From positions 1-64,000 of the forward strand of contig JAJRSF010000053.1 in NCBI GenBank assembly GCA_024278935.1: a stretch of 64,000 bases of DNA, read 5' to 3'. A program made the position numbers and the translations under genes. The stretch is from Candidatus Zixiibacteriota bacterium (GTDB taxonomy: Bacteria; Zixibacteria; MSB-5A5; GN15; FEB-12). Below are positions 34,817 through 44,088 of this stretch, piece after piece. Position 1 is the first letter of the stretch. Each line of letters begins with the position of its first letter. Under the pieces are notes generated by a model, which was not told the origin of the DNA, made no database searches, and worked only from the letters and a program-made list of their open reading frames with translations.

Positions 34817-35100
34817 ATTTACGTACGGTCAAACCAATGGATGAAGCCGAGATTCTTCGTACTGCCAAAGATTGTGGTCGAGTGCTTGTTGTGACTGAAG
34901 ATCGTTTCCATGGTGGTGCTGCTGCGACTATCTCATCTGTTATTACCGGTGGTGATGGGTTGTACGACCTTGAAGCACCTGTGAAAACTGTCACTGCTAT
35001 TGACGCTCGGGTAGCTTATGGTGTTGATGGTGATAACGCTTGCCTGCCTACGGTTGAGAAGATTGTTGCTGCTATCGAGGACTTACATAATAATTACTAA
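34797..35100 (+). CDS. Fused 2-oxoacid dehydrogenase E1, C-terminal end (frameshifted)
   Basis: The last about 100 residues of the E1-beta half: IHVRIVDLRTVKPMDEAEILRTAKDCGRVLVVTEDRFHGG is the transketolase C-terminal domain motif that closes pyruvate- and branched-chain-type E1-beta. It directly continues the preceding frame with a minus-one shift. Full length would be about 767 residues. A strong terminator follows 48 bases later. Confidence 0.85.
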
Positions 35101-35147
35101 GAAATTCATTATGAGGCTTAGCCTATAAATCTCATAATTGAATATAT

Positions 35148-35180
35148 AAAACCGCTGTGCGAACGCATGGCGGTTTTTTT
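35148..35180 (+). terminator. Repeat-type terminator, copy 1
   Basis: AAAACCGCTGTGC / GCATGGCGGTTTT around a GAAC loop with two G-T pairs, then T-run. The same element recurs with small changes at 37296, 39699, 40831 and 42456. Confidence 0.9.
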
Positions 35181-35187
35181 GTTTTGA

Positions 35188-35215
35188 TTGACAATAATAG
35201 AATTCAATGTATATT
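35188..35215 (+). promoter_or_regulatory. Promoter of the first repeat lipoprotein
   Basis: TTGACA (35188-35193), 16-base spacer, TATATT (35210-35215). The spacer shares ATAATAGAAT with the promoters at 37339 and 40867. Confidence 0.75.
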
Positions 35216-35256
35216 TAATCAAACTGAAAAATATCTTAGTCCTTTTGGAGGGACTT

Positions 35257-37269
35257 ATGAAATCGTTACACTTGAAATTATTTATATCTCTTATGGTTCT
35301 AGTTTTGATTGTAAACTTAAATTGCGATGATAACCCAACGGCACCAAATCTTGCACCAATTGTTATTATAGTTACTCCATTAGATAACACTAGTGCGTTA
35401 GCTGGTTCATCTTTATGGTACACAGCCAAAGTTGTTGATCCTGAAAGAGGAAAATTAAATGATAGTTCGCTTGTTTGGACATCAAGTATTGATGGTTTTT
35501 TAGGTTTTGGCGAAACTTTATATTTTAGACATATGGTTCCCAATATTCATATTATAACGCTTACGGCAACAGATGGGAGAGGTGATGTTGGTTCTGACTC
35601 TGTTATTGTAAATATATTGCCTAATAGTGAACCGGTTGCAAGTATTATAAGTCCGGCTGATAGTTCGATTTTTATGTGGGGAGATTCTGTAGTTTTTGAA
35701 GGATTAGCAACTGATTTAGAAGATGGAACTATGTCCGGTTCTCAATTGACATGGAGATCTAATAATAGTTGGATGGGGGAAGGAAATTCAATTACTGTCA
35801 AACACCTATCGTTGGATAAATATGTTATTACTTTGACAGCTCGAGATAAAGCAGGTTTTATTGGTATTGATACAATTTATATTGAAGTGAAAACAGATTC
35901 TCTCCCTGTAGTAAACATTACAGAACCGAATGATAGTTTAGTATCTGGGTTAGGAGATAGTATAACTTTTTCGGGTTCAGCTTATGATTTTGAAGATGGC
36001 GAATTGACTGGTGATTCTCTTGTCTGGATGTCAGATATTGACGGGCAGATTGGTACGGGGACGACATTTAGTACTTCGAGTTTGTCTGAAAATATACACC
36101 ATATTTCTATTACTTATACTGATAGTGATAGTAATATAGTTTCCGATACTGTCATTGTTATAGTCACTTCCTCTTGGGCAAAAGTAATAAATGAGGGGCA
36201 AATTGTTGGAGGTAACGCAATTTATCGGGCCATTGATGGAGGATATATTTGTGCTGGTTATAAACAAAATGATTTTGAGATTTTTAATGACGGCTATTTG
36301 TTCAAGATTGATAGTCTTGGGAATATTTTATGGGAAAATACTTTTGGCGGTTCAATTATGGAAAGCTTTGTCTCTTTGATTCATACTTCCGATAATGGCT
36401 ATTTGGCTGTCGGTACTTCTAATTCTTATGGAGGAGAAGTTAATTATATATATCTTGTCCAAATTGATATAAATGGGAATTTGGTATGGGAAAATCATTA
36501 TGGTGGTACAAATTTTGATGCGGGAAGAGATATTTGTCAGGCAACAGATGGAGGGTATATTATTTCCGGGTATACAACATCATTCGGAGTCGACTCATCA
36601 GATGTCTATCTTATTAAAATAGATGAAGTAGGAAATCTTGTTTGGGAAAAAACTTTTGGTGGTACAGGAAATGATCATGGTACTGATGTGGTATCTTCTA
36701 TGGATGGTGGTTATCTTATCACAGGGAATACATCTTCAACCGGGAATGGCGCTTCTGATGTATATCTAGTTAAAACCGATGTAGCAGGTAATCTTCTTTG
36801 GGAAAAAACATTTGGTGGAAATAATTCAGATTATGGTACATCTTTAATACGCACATCAGATGGAGGTTATATAGTCTTAGGATTAACTAAATCGTTTGGT
36901 GATGACGAGGGGGATGTTTACTTGTTTAAAATTGATTTGAATGGTAATCTCGAATGGGAGAAAACTTATGGTAGCACAGAAATGGATTATTGCTATTCAA
37001 TTAGAGAAACATCAGGTGGGGATTATCTGATTACTGGTAAAACGTACCCAATTGGTTCCAATGCGAGTGATGTGTACTTACTGAAGGTTGATGTGAATGG
37101 TAATTTAATAATGGACAAACAATATGGTGGTAATGAATCGGAATGGGGAAGTGATGTTATCGAAACTGCTGATGGCCGATACTTAATTATTGGCACTACT
37201 TATTCATTTGGACGAGGTATTTACTTATTGTACCCTGATGCAGATGGCAATGTCTATATGAAAGATTAG
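35257..37269 (+). CDS. Lipoprotein-like surface protein: three Ig/PKD-like domains plus about 50-residue repeats
   Basis: 670 residues from ATG 35257, which has GGAGGGA upstream; the frame's earlier ATG at 35188 lies in the promoter and is not used. The N-terminus is a signal peptide ([16 protein letters not shown]) with a possible lipobox Cys preceded by Asn, which is unusual. Three domains follow with LEDG-L-S-L-W-SDIDG-IGTG-TF and HHITLTATD-like patterns. From about residue 320 come seven repeats of the type [34 protein letters not shown], which form a propeller-like fold. Probably a surface adhesin or scaffold; no enzymatic motif. Related to the genes at 37412 and 40940. Confidence 0.85.
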   Translation: [670 protein letters not shown]

Positions 37270-37295
37270 TACTTTAAATTTATTCGGAAATATTA

Positions 37296-37330
37296 AAAAA
37301 AACCGCTGTGCGAATGCATGGCGGTTTTTT
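37296..37330 (+). terminator. Repeat-type terminator, copy 2
   Basis: AAAACCGCTGTGC / GCATGGCGGTTTT, loop GAAT, with T-run. It differs from copy 1 at one loop base. Confidence 0.9.
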
Positions 37331-37338
37331 GTTAGTGC

Positions 37339-37366
37339 TTGACAATAGTAGAATGATTTGTATCTT
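37339..37366 (+). promoter_or_regulatory. Promoter of the second repeat lipoprotein
   Basis: TTGACA (37339-37344), 16-base spacer (ATAGTAGAATGATTTG), TATCTT (37361-37366). Placed nine bases after the terminator T-run, as in copies 1 and 4. Confidence 0.75.
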
Positions 37367-37411
37367 TAATATTAATAGAAAATAATCAATTTTATCCTTC
37401 TGGAGGGGATA

Positions 37412-39205
37412 ATGAGCAAGACAAAACTATATTTTAAATGTTTTACATTAATCACGTTTATTAGTTTGCAATTATTAAGCTGTGGTGTTAATACAACTAC
37501 ACCTAATTATGCACCAGTTGTAGTTATTAAAACACCATTAAATAATCAGATATTTAAATCAAGGGAAATGATTGTATTTACCGCAGAAGCGATAGATCCT
37601 GAAGATGGTAAGCTTTCAGATAGCTCTATGGTTTGGACTGCGGTTATTGATAGTAGTGTCATTGGTGTTGGCGAAGAATTTCTACATGACTCTCTTTATG
37701 TCGGTAGACAACTGATTATACTTTCATCAAGAGATAGAAAAGGTAATGTTGGTGTTGATACAGTTAACTTTTATGTAAAGTCGTATGAAGCTCCTGTCAT
37801 AACTTTACTAAGTCCTGATGATAGTTCCAGTTATTTAGTCGAAGACTCAGTTCGTTTCGAAGCTTATGTTGTTGATGTTGAGAGTAATACTCTTACTGGG
37901 GAAATGCTTATTTGGTCATCAAATATTGATGGAGAGCTAGGTACTGGTTCTACACTTACTCTTAATTCTTTATCAATAAATAATCATTTTATCAACCTCT
38001 ATGCTACTGATAAAAGAGGTAATGTGAGCTATAAGTATATTTTTATAACTATACGACCTAATACAATGCCCGAACTTTCAATAACTAATCCGTTTAATAG
38101 TTCTATATTTATATTAAATGATACTGTAACTTTTGAAACAATAGCGACTGATGCTGAAGATGGAATTTTTGCCGATAATTCGATTTTATGGAGTTCAGAT
38201 GTTGATGGAGACTTAGGTTCCGGAAGTACATTTACAACTTCACTTTTATCCAGAGCTGAGCATTTGATAATCGCAACTGTAATTGATAGTGATGGTAATA
38301 TTGTTTCTGATACAATTCAAATAAATGTAATTAGCCCGCCTGTTGTAACTATAATTTCACCATTAGATAGCTTAAGCTATTATCCGACCACGAACCTTAC
38401 TTTTAGCGGTTCTGCTATTGATATTGAAGATGGTACTCTTTCAGGTAATTCTATAGTATGGAGATCTGATATTGATGGTCAAATAGGAATAGGAAGTTCA
38501 TTCTCTAAATCAGATTTGTCGATTGGAAAACATTTGATTACTCTGACAGCTACTGATTCAGACCAAAATGTTGTAACTGAGTTCTTAACAATTAGAGTAA
38601 CTAGTTCTTGGCAAAAGCAACTCTATGGAAGTTCTTCTTCTGCAATCGTAGATAACAATGAGGATATTTTTTCTGTTGGAAGAATATCATCAAACAATTT
38701 TATAAAGTTAAATTTAAATAAACAAGGGGAGACTTTAGCAGAAGAGACTTTAGGAAATCAACTTTCATTTGTCGCATATGATGTGTTAAAAACGTCAGAT
38801 AATGGTATTGCTATAGCAGGCTATACATTTGCAGGAAGTTATGCGTATGTTACTGTCGCCAAAAAAGATGAGAATGGCACTGATTTATGGTCGAATACAT
38901 TTGATTATCTTAAAGTCCTATTTCTTTATAACACATGTGTAGGAAATAAAGGAGGCGTTTTAGTAGTTGGAACAAACTCACTCAAAATAGATCAATATGA
39001 TTCTACATATATGTTCTACACAAAAGTAGATGCAAATGGTAATTTAGAATGGTCTAAATCTTTTGATAGCACAAGATCCGGAGGAGGTGGTTGCATAGCC
39101 ACTTCAGACAATGGATTTATTGTTTCAGGTTCTGATTATTCTGAATCTACTAATGGAGCAGAACTATTGTATTCAAAACTCGATAATTTAGGAAATACCG
39201 TTTAG
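37412..39205 (+). CDS. Ig/PKD-like repeat lipoprotein, part before an in-frame TAG
   Basis: 597 residues. GGAGGGG precedes the ATG. Signal peptide with good lipobox LLSC, then four Ig/PKD-like domains (about 30-400) with [19 protein letters not shown]-type patterns, then the start of the C-terminal repeats ([25 protein letters not shown]). The frame stops at TAG 39203-39205 inside an otherwise conserved repeat (GNTV-stop-YKTF), where the sister proteins have Trp (NLVWEKTF); a TGG to TAG change would explain it. Continuation is in the same frame. Confidence 0.8.
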   Translation: [597 protein letters not shown]

Positions 39206-39673
39206 TATAAGACATTCAGTAATACTAACCAGACGTATGGGGCTCAGATATTAAAAGCACCAGATGGAGGATATACTATTGTGTTTCGGGAGTTAGGGGC
39301 TATGGGATATGACTATAATTTATTAAAAATTGATGAATCAGGTAATGTAGAATGGCAAAAAAAATATAGTGAATTTGGAACTGAAAAGATTGTCATTAAA
39401 ACGACCCCAAGCGGTGGATATGTTTTAGCTGGAAGATCAAACTCATTTGAACTTAAAGATATAAAACCATACATAATTACTACAGATGCTAATGGGAATA
39501 TTTTGAAAAATAACTCATCATCTGAATGGAATAGCACCAAAAAATTTGAAGTGGAAGATATTGTGCAAACTTTAGATGGAAGTGTGATATTAGTTGGAAA
39601 TAGTAGGTCTAATCCATCAAATATATTGATCTTTAAAACAGATACAAATTTTAATGTGAGCATTTTTGAATGA
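39206..39673 (+). CDS. Ig/PKD-like repeat lipoprotein, part after the in-frame TAG
   Basis: The same frame stays open after the TAG for another 155 codons, with repeats such as YKTFSNTNQTYGAQILKAPDGGYTIVF, YNLLKIDESGNVEWQKKYSEFG and GGYVLAGRSNSFELKD. A GTG at 39281 could start a truncated product but has no ribosome site. Best read as the end of the preceding gene; the whole would encode about 753 residues. Confidence 0.7.
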   Translation, partial: YKTFSNTNQTYGAQILKAPDGGYTIVFRELGAMGYDYNLLKIDESGNVEWQKKYSEFGTEKIVIKTTPSGGYVLAGRSNSFELKDIKPYIITTDANGNILKNNSSSEWNSTKKFEVEDIVQTLDGSVILVGNSRSNPSNILIFKTDTNFNVSIFE

Positions 39674-39698
39674 TTGAGTTTAAATCATAATTGAATAT

Positions 39699-39731
39699 AT
39701 CAAACCGTCATGCGAAGGCATGGCGGTTTTT
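39699..39731 (+). terminator. Repeat-type terminator, copy 3
   Basis: AAACCGTCATGC / GCATGGCGGTTT, loop GAAG, then T-run. An ATAATTGAATATAT stretch just upstream is shared with copy 1. Confidence 0.9.
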
Positions 39732-39793
39732 TTATGCTTGCCAATATATCTCTTTTCTGATTATGTATATATAATAATAAACAAGGAGACCTT

Positions 39794-40773
39794 ATGTTCA
39801 AAAAATTATCCTCTCGATATTCATAATCCTAACAATCTTGATACAACCTATCATCGCAAAACAGTCACCTGAAACTATTGCTACATTTTCAATTGCTGCC
39901 TTTGACCCTGAAACTGGCGAAGTTGGAGTTGCGGTTGCCTCACGGTTTTTCGGAGTCGGCTCGGTTGTGCCATGGGCGAAAGCAGGGGTCGGAGCTGTGG
40001 CAACCCAAGCATACGCAAATACGACTTTTGGGTGGCGAGGTCTTGACCTTATGGAAAAAGGTGCCACGCCTGATGAAGCGATGGCGATCTTACTTCGCTC
40101 GGATGACAAGGCTGATAGACGTCAGGTCGGGATTGTATCAGTCGACGGAAAGTCTGCTACATTCTCTGGTGAAGGATGCTCCGCATGGGCTGGGGGAAGG
40201 CAAGGCGAGAACTATGCCGTACAAGGGAATATTCTTGCGGGTGAAGATGTTGTCATTGCGATGGAAAAAGCATTTTTGGAAACAGAAGGCTCTTTAGCTG
40301 ACCGAATGTATGCCGCTCTTTTGGCAGGTGAATCAAAAGGTGGCGACTCAAGAGGGAAACAATCGGCAGCGATGTATATTGCCAAGGAGAAAGCAGGCTA
40401 TGGCGGGTATACTGACCAAGCGATTGATATTCGTGTTGATGACCACGCCGAACCTTTCAAAGAGTTAGGGCGACTTTTAAATATCGCACAGATGAATTAC
40501 TCATGGAATATCGCATGGACATTGTTCACCGAGAAAAAATACGCCGAAGCACTTCCGCATATGGAACGCACCGGAAAACTTGCACCTGATTACGCCGAGG
40601 TCTGGTATGATGTCGCTGTGATTCGTCTGGCGGCAGCGAATGCTGATACGGCATTTGATGCTCTTAAGAAAGCTATCGAATTAAATCCAAAATTGAAAGC
40701 TCAAGCAAAAGTTGATTCTGATGTTGACGGTTTACGTGAACGAGACGATTTTAAAAAGCTGATAGAAGAGTAG
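39794..40773 (+). CDS. DUF1028 family protein with signal peptide (frameshift in start region)
   Basis: A perfect start (AAGGAG then ATG 39794, MFKK) meets the main frame only if the A6 run at 39800-39805 had seven A; this gives the signal peptide KKIILSIFIILTILIQPIIA. Without it the frame starts only at a poor TTG (39838). The DUF1028 domain follows (ETIATFSIAAFDPETGEVGVAVASRFFGVGSVVPWAKAGVGAVATQAYANTTFG), an Ntn-hydrolase-like family of unknown substrate. The C-terminal third is TPR-like (KKYAEALPHMERTGKLAPDYAEVWYDVAVIRLAAANADTAFDAL). It interrupts the series of repeat lipoproteins. Confidence 0.85.
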
Positions 40774-40802
40774 TAATAATTACGAAAGTAAGAATAATAG
40801 GT

Positions 40803-40860
40803 CAGGTCTTTCCGAGACCTGAAAAGATATAACCGCTGTGTGAACGCATGGCGGTTTTTT
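40803..40860 (+). terminator. Tandem hairpins: CAGGTCT palindrome and repeat-type terminator, copy 4
   Basis: CAGGTCT TTCCG AGACCTG (40803-40821), then AACCGCTGTG ... CGCATGGCGGTT (40831-40856) with T-run. The first lacks T and may be a repeat; the second is the conserved terminator. Confidence 0.85.
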
Positions 40861-40866
40861 AATTAT

Positions 40867-40894
40867 TTGACAATGATAGAATGATTTGTATATT
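40867..40894 (+). promoter_or_regulatory. Promoter of the third repeat lipoprotein
   Basis: TTGACA (40867-40872), 16-base spacer (ATGATAGAATGATTTG), TATATT (40889-40894). The spacer differs from that of 37339 at one position. Confidence 0.75.
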
Positions 40895-40939
40895 TAACCA
40901 ATTGAAATAGATACAAACATCGTTGTGTTGGAGGAATTC

Positions 40940-42430
40940 ATGAAGGTTTCAGTATTAATAATATTACTTTTATTTTTTACAGTTATTCTAGTAAATGTAA
41001 TTATTAGTTGTTCTGATAATCCGTTTATTGAAGAACCGGTGGTTTCTGTAGAAATAGTTTTACCTATACAAACATTAAAATATTTACCAGTTGACACCAT
41101 AACTTTTGTTTCTAAAGTTTTCAACTTTGTTAACGAATTCCCATATGACAGTACATTTGTCTGGTATTCTGATAAAGATGGTGCTATAGGAACAGGTGAC
41201 TCAATTTCAGTAAATAATTTATCTGAAAATACACATGTTATAACATTTAAAGCAAGAGATAGAAATTATATTGAGTATTCGGATTCTATTACAATAAAAG
41301 TTGCATGGTCAAGTTCTTCTTGGATGAAAAAATATGGTGGTTCAAACGTTGATGTTGGAGTTTCAATAATTGAGACATCTGATAATTGTTATGTAATAGC
41401 TGGACAGACGTACTCAAAAGGTGCTGGATCATCTGATTTATATTTAATTAAAGTTGATAAAGATGGAACTCTACTATTTGACAATGCTTTTGGAGGGATT
41501 GATAAGGATTATGGCTCCTCTGTTTTTGAATGCTCAGATGGTGGATATATAATTGCAGGTGTTACCGAATCATATGGCGCAGGTGGGAGTGATGTTTTTT
41601 TAGTGAAGGCAGATATCAATGGAAACCTGAGATGGAAAAAAACTTTTGGTGGAGCAGATGATGACTTTGGCTATTCCGTTGTTCAAACATCCGACGGTGG
41701 ATTTATTGTTACTGGAAGAACAAAATCAATGGGGGCTGGTGATTACGATGTATATCTTATTAAAACAAACAATAAAGGTAATTTAGTTTGGGAGAGGACA
41801 TTTGGTGGTGATGAGTCAGATGTTGCTTTTTCTGTAATAGAGTCGTCAGATGGTGGATTTGTAATAACCGGTTATACAATATCATTTGGTATTAGTGACG
41901 CTGATGTCTACATCATCAAAACTGACATTGATGGATTAGTCGAATGGTCTAAAACTTTTGATGGTCATTCATATTTTGACCATGGTCGTTGTGTCATTGA
42001 AAATTCTGAAGGTAACTTTGTTGTAACTGGTTATTCAAAACTAAATATTTATGGAGAGAAGGTAGCATTACTTATGAATTTAGCACCTACTGGGAATTTG
42101 AACTGGGAAAAATATTATTTTGCTACTAATGGTGAAACTAATAATACTTATGCATATTCTCTTTGTGAAACTTTTGATGGGGGATATGTCATAGCTGGAA
42201 GAAAACATATTCATGGTCTCAGTGAAGTAAATGTTTCTTTATCAAAGACCGATCATAATGGAAATCAAATTTGGTCTAAATCTATCCAAGGGGAGAAAAG
42301 TAGTAGTGGATATTCTGTCTGCCAAACATCAGATGGTCGTTATATAGTTGCTGGCAGTTCAGAAAATGCAAAGACGGGTAAAAACGATGTGTTTTTTATA
42401 AAAACAGATTCTCTGGGTAATGTTTATTAA
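40940..42430 (+). CDS. Repeat lipoprotein with one Ig/PKD-like domain and about eight 50-residue repeats
   Basis: 496 residues from the ATG at 40940 with GGAGG ten bases upstream; an upstream GTG at 40925 is not supported. Lipoprotein signal with lipobox IISC. A single Ig/PKD-like domain (about 25-115) precedes repeats of the form SSDGGFVITGYTISFG-SDADVYIIKTDIDGLVEWSKTF, each about 50 residues, which run to the C-terminus. Third member of the family after 35257 and 37412 and the only one with a single N-terminal domain. Confidence 0.85.
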   Translation: MKVSVLIILLLFFTVILVNVIISCSDNPFIEEPVVSVEIVLPIQTLKYLPVDTITFVSKVFNFVNEFPYDSTFVWYSDKDGAIGTGDSISVNNLSENTHVITFKARDRNYIEYSDSITIKVAWSSSSWMKKYGGSNVDVGVSIIETSDNCYVIAGQTYSKGAGSSDLYLIKVDKDGTLLFDNAFGGIDKDYGSSVFECSDGGYIIAGVTESYGAGGSDVFLVKADINGNLRWKKTFGGADDDFGYSVVQTSDGGFIVTGRTKSMGAGDYDVYLIKTNNKGNLVWERTFGGDESDVAFSVIESSDGGFVITGYTISFGISDADVYIIKTDIDGLVEWSKTFDGHSYFDHGRCVIENSEGNFVVTGYSKLNIYGEKVALLMNLAPTGNLNWEKYYFATNGETNNTYAYSLCETFDGGYVIAGRKHIHGLSEVNVSLSKTDHNGNQIWSKSIQGEKSSSGYSVCQTSDGRYIVAGSSENAKTGKNDVFFIKTDSLGNVY

Positions 42431-42455
42431 ATTTTTAAAATATCTCATACGATCA

Positions 42456-42487
42456 AAATCGTCATGCTCAGGCATGGCGTTTTTTTC
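42456..42487 (+). terminator. Repeat-type terminator, copy 5
   Basis: CGTCATGC TCAG GCATGGCG followed by seven T. It lies between two convergent genes and has no promoter cassette after it. Confidence 0.85.
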
Positions 42488-42493
42488 TGGATA

Positions 42494-43996
42494 TTACTTT
42501 CTCACAAAATCTTTCAGCATAGTGCGGTCATCTTTTTCTAAGATAAAATAGCCAACCAAAATTGTGATGCTGACAATCAGTCCGACCTGCCATGCAAATG
42601 ATGTCCAACTTTCTATAATGAAAAATTCACTTAATATAAATGAGAATAGAAAGACTGTTATAAATCCGAGCGAGCCTGTTTTGAGCATTTCATAAAGGAT
42701 TCGTCCATACGAAATTTTCAAAATCTTACTTATCAAAAACGGGTAGAGGGTCGTGTATAAAACAACTTGTGGAATTGTATTTGCAAGTGCCATCCCAACA
42801 ACTCCAAGGGGAGCTGCTAAGTAAAAAACGAGGAATAGTTTTAAGACAGTTTCTACTATGACAACTTGTAAAATAACTTTGTGTTTCTCACATCCAAAGA
42901 GTATTGCATTCCCAATAATTTGCGGAAGAAAAAATGCCGTCCCAAGTGCTAAAATCACCATAACTTCAGAAGTACTACTGAATTCATAATCTAACCAGAG
43001 ATGTACAAACGGTTCGGCAAAAAAGATCATTGATGAAAAAATTGCAAATGAGATAAATGAAATGTACTTGATACCTTTAAGATATATAGTCTGTATTCGT
43101 TCAAACGATTCCTGTGATTCCAAATGCGAGATAGCAGGGATAAGTGGTACACCTATGATGTTGATGATGTTTCGAACATACAACATCAGTTGCGCTCCCG
43201 GGGCATAGATACCTGCGGCGGCGGTTGTGCTGAGAAGTCCGAGCAGGAATGCATCGGAGCCATAGAGTATCAACCAGCAGAGTGCGATGAAAAATGAAAT
43301 CTTCGAGTAGCCAAAAAGTTGTCTTGCGGAATCTTTGTCGAATTTAAAAGAGAGCTTTATCTCGGGATGAATCTTTTTGAGCCAAATGACTCCAACCGAT
43401 GAGCGGAGTATCGTTGTCACAACTATTGTTAGAGCAAGAGCAACCAAGCCGTAACCATTATAGAGGAGGAGTGCCATGACACCAATGCGGATTATTTCTT
43501 CAACAGCAATTAAGTTTTTTGATATGTCGAGTCGTTGGAATGCTCCGTGCGAATTCCCGAACGCCATCATGTAGAATTGGAATGCTAAGAAAACGCCTAA
43601 GAGTATGAGAGCTGTGTTTCCTTCGGCAATAAGTTCGGGGGAACTGATTGCCAATAGATCAAAATAAAATTCGGTCAAAAAGTAAATTGAAATACCAACG
43701 ACTGTTCCGATTATAAAGTACAAAGAGTTTGCTGTTGTGAGAATTTTATTGATTGTCTTGAAATCTTTTTTTGCGAAAGCTTTTGATACAAACCGAGTCA
43801 GGGCAGAGTTGATACCAAAATCAAAAAGAGTGAAGTAGGAAACAGTTTGGAAGATTATAACCCACACACCATATCGGGTAGAACCGAACATTGAAGTGAT
43901 ATATGGTATAAAGAAAAAGTTCAGGATAATACGTATAGCAAATGCTGTTGATGAAGAAAAAATATTTTTAAGAAAATATCTTTGTAACTGTGCCAC
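42494..43996 (-). CDS. Polysaccharide flippase-like protein (MATE/MOP superfamily, Wzx-like)
   Basis: 500 residues with 13-14 membrane helices. The N-terminal FGSTRYGVWVIIFQTVSYFTLFDFGINSALTRFVSKAFAKKDFKTINKI is typical of oligosaccharide flippases, which move lipid-linked glycans across the inner membrane. It has no linked glycosyltransferase cluster in the window. Terminated by the shared element at 42456. Confidence 0.88.
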   Translation of the reverse strand: MAQLQRYFLKNIFSSSTAFAIRIILNFFFIPYITSMFGSTRYGVWVIIFQTVSYFTLFDFGINSALTRFVSKAFAKKDFKTINKILTTANSLYFIIGTVVGISIYFLTEFYFDLLAISSPELIAEGNTALILLGVFLAFQFYMMAFGNSHGAFQRLDISKNLIAVEEIIRIGVMALLLYNGYGLVALALTIVVTTILRSSVGVIWLKKIHPEIKLSFKFDKDSARQLFGYSKISFFIALCWLILYGSDAFLLGLLSTTAAAGIYAPGAQLMLYVRNIINIIGVPLIPAISHLESQESFERIQTIYLKGIKYISFISFAIFSSMIFFAEPFVHLWLDYEFSSTSEVMVILALGTAFFLPQIIGNAILFGCEKHKVILQVVIVETVLKLFLVFYLAAPLGVVGMALANTIPQVVLYTTLYPFLISKILKISYGRILYEMLKTGSLGFITVFLFSFILSEFFIIESWTSFAWQVGLIVSITILVGYFILEKDDRTMLKDFVRK

Positions 43997-44088
43997 GTAT
44001 GCTGACTTTCTTTTTTAAATAAAAATCTTTTACTTTTAAGTTTAATTGTATAATTTATATCAAACTTGAAAGAAAGAAAACATAATTG

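Noticed and set aside
34762-35100. Independent small protein after the E1 gene
   Set aside because: Its start has no ribosome site and its first residues are out of frame; it is the E1-beta C-terminal domain separated by one missing base.
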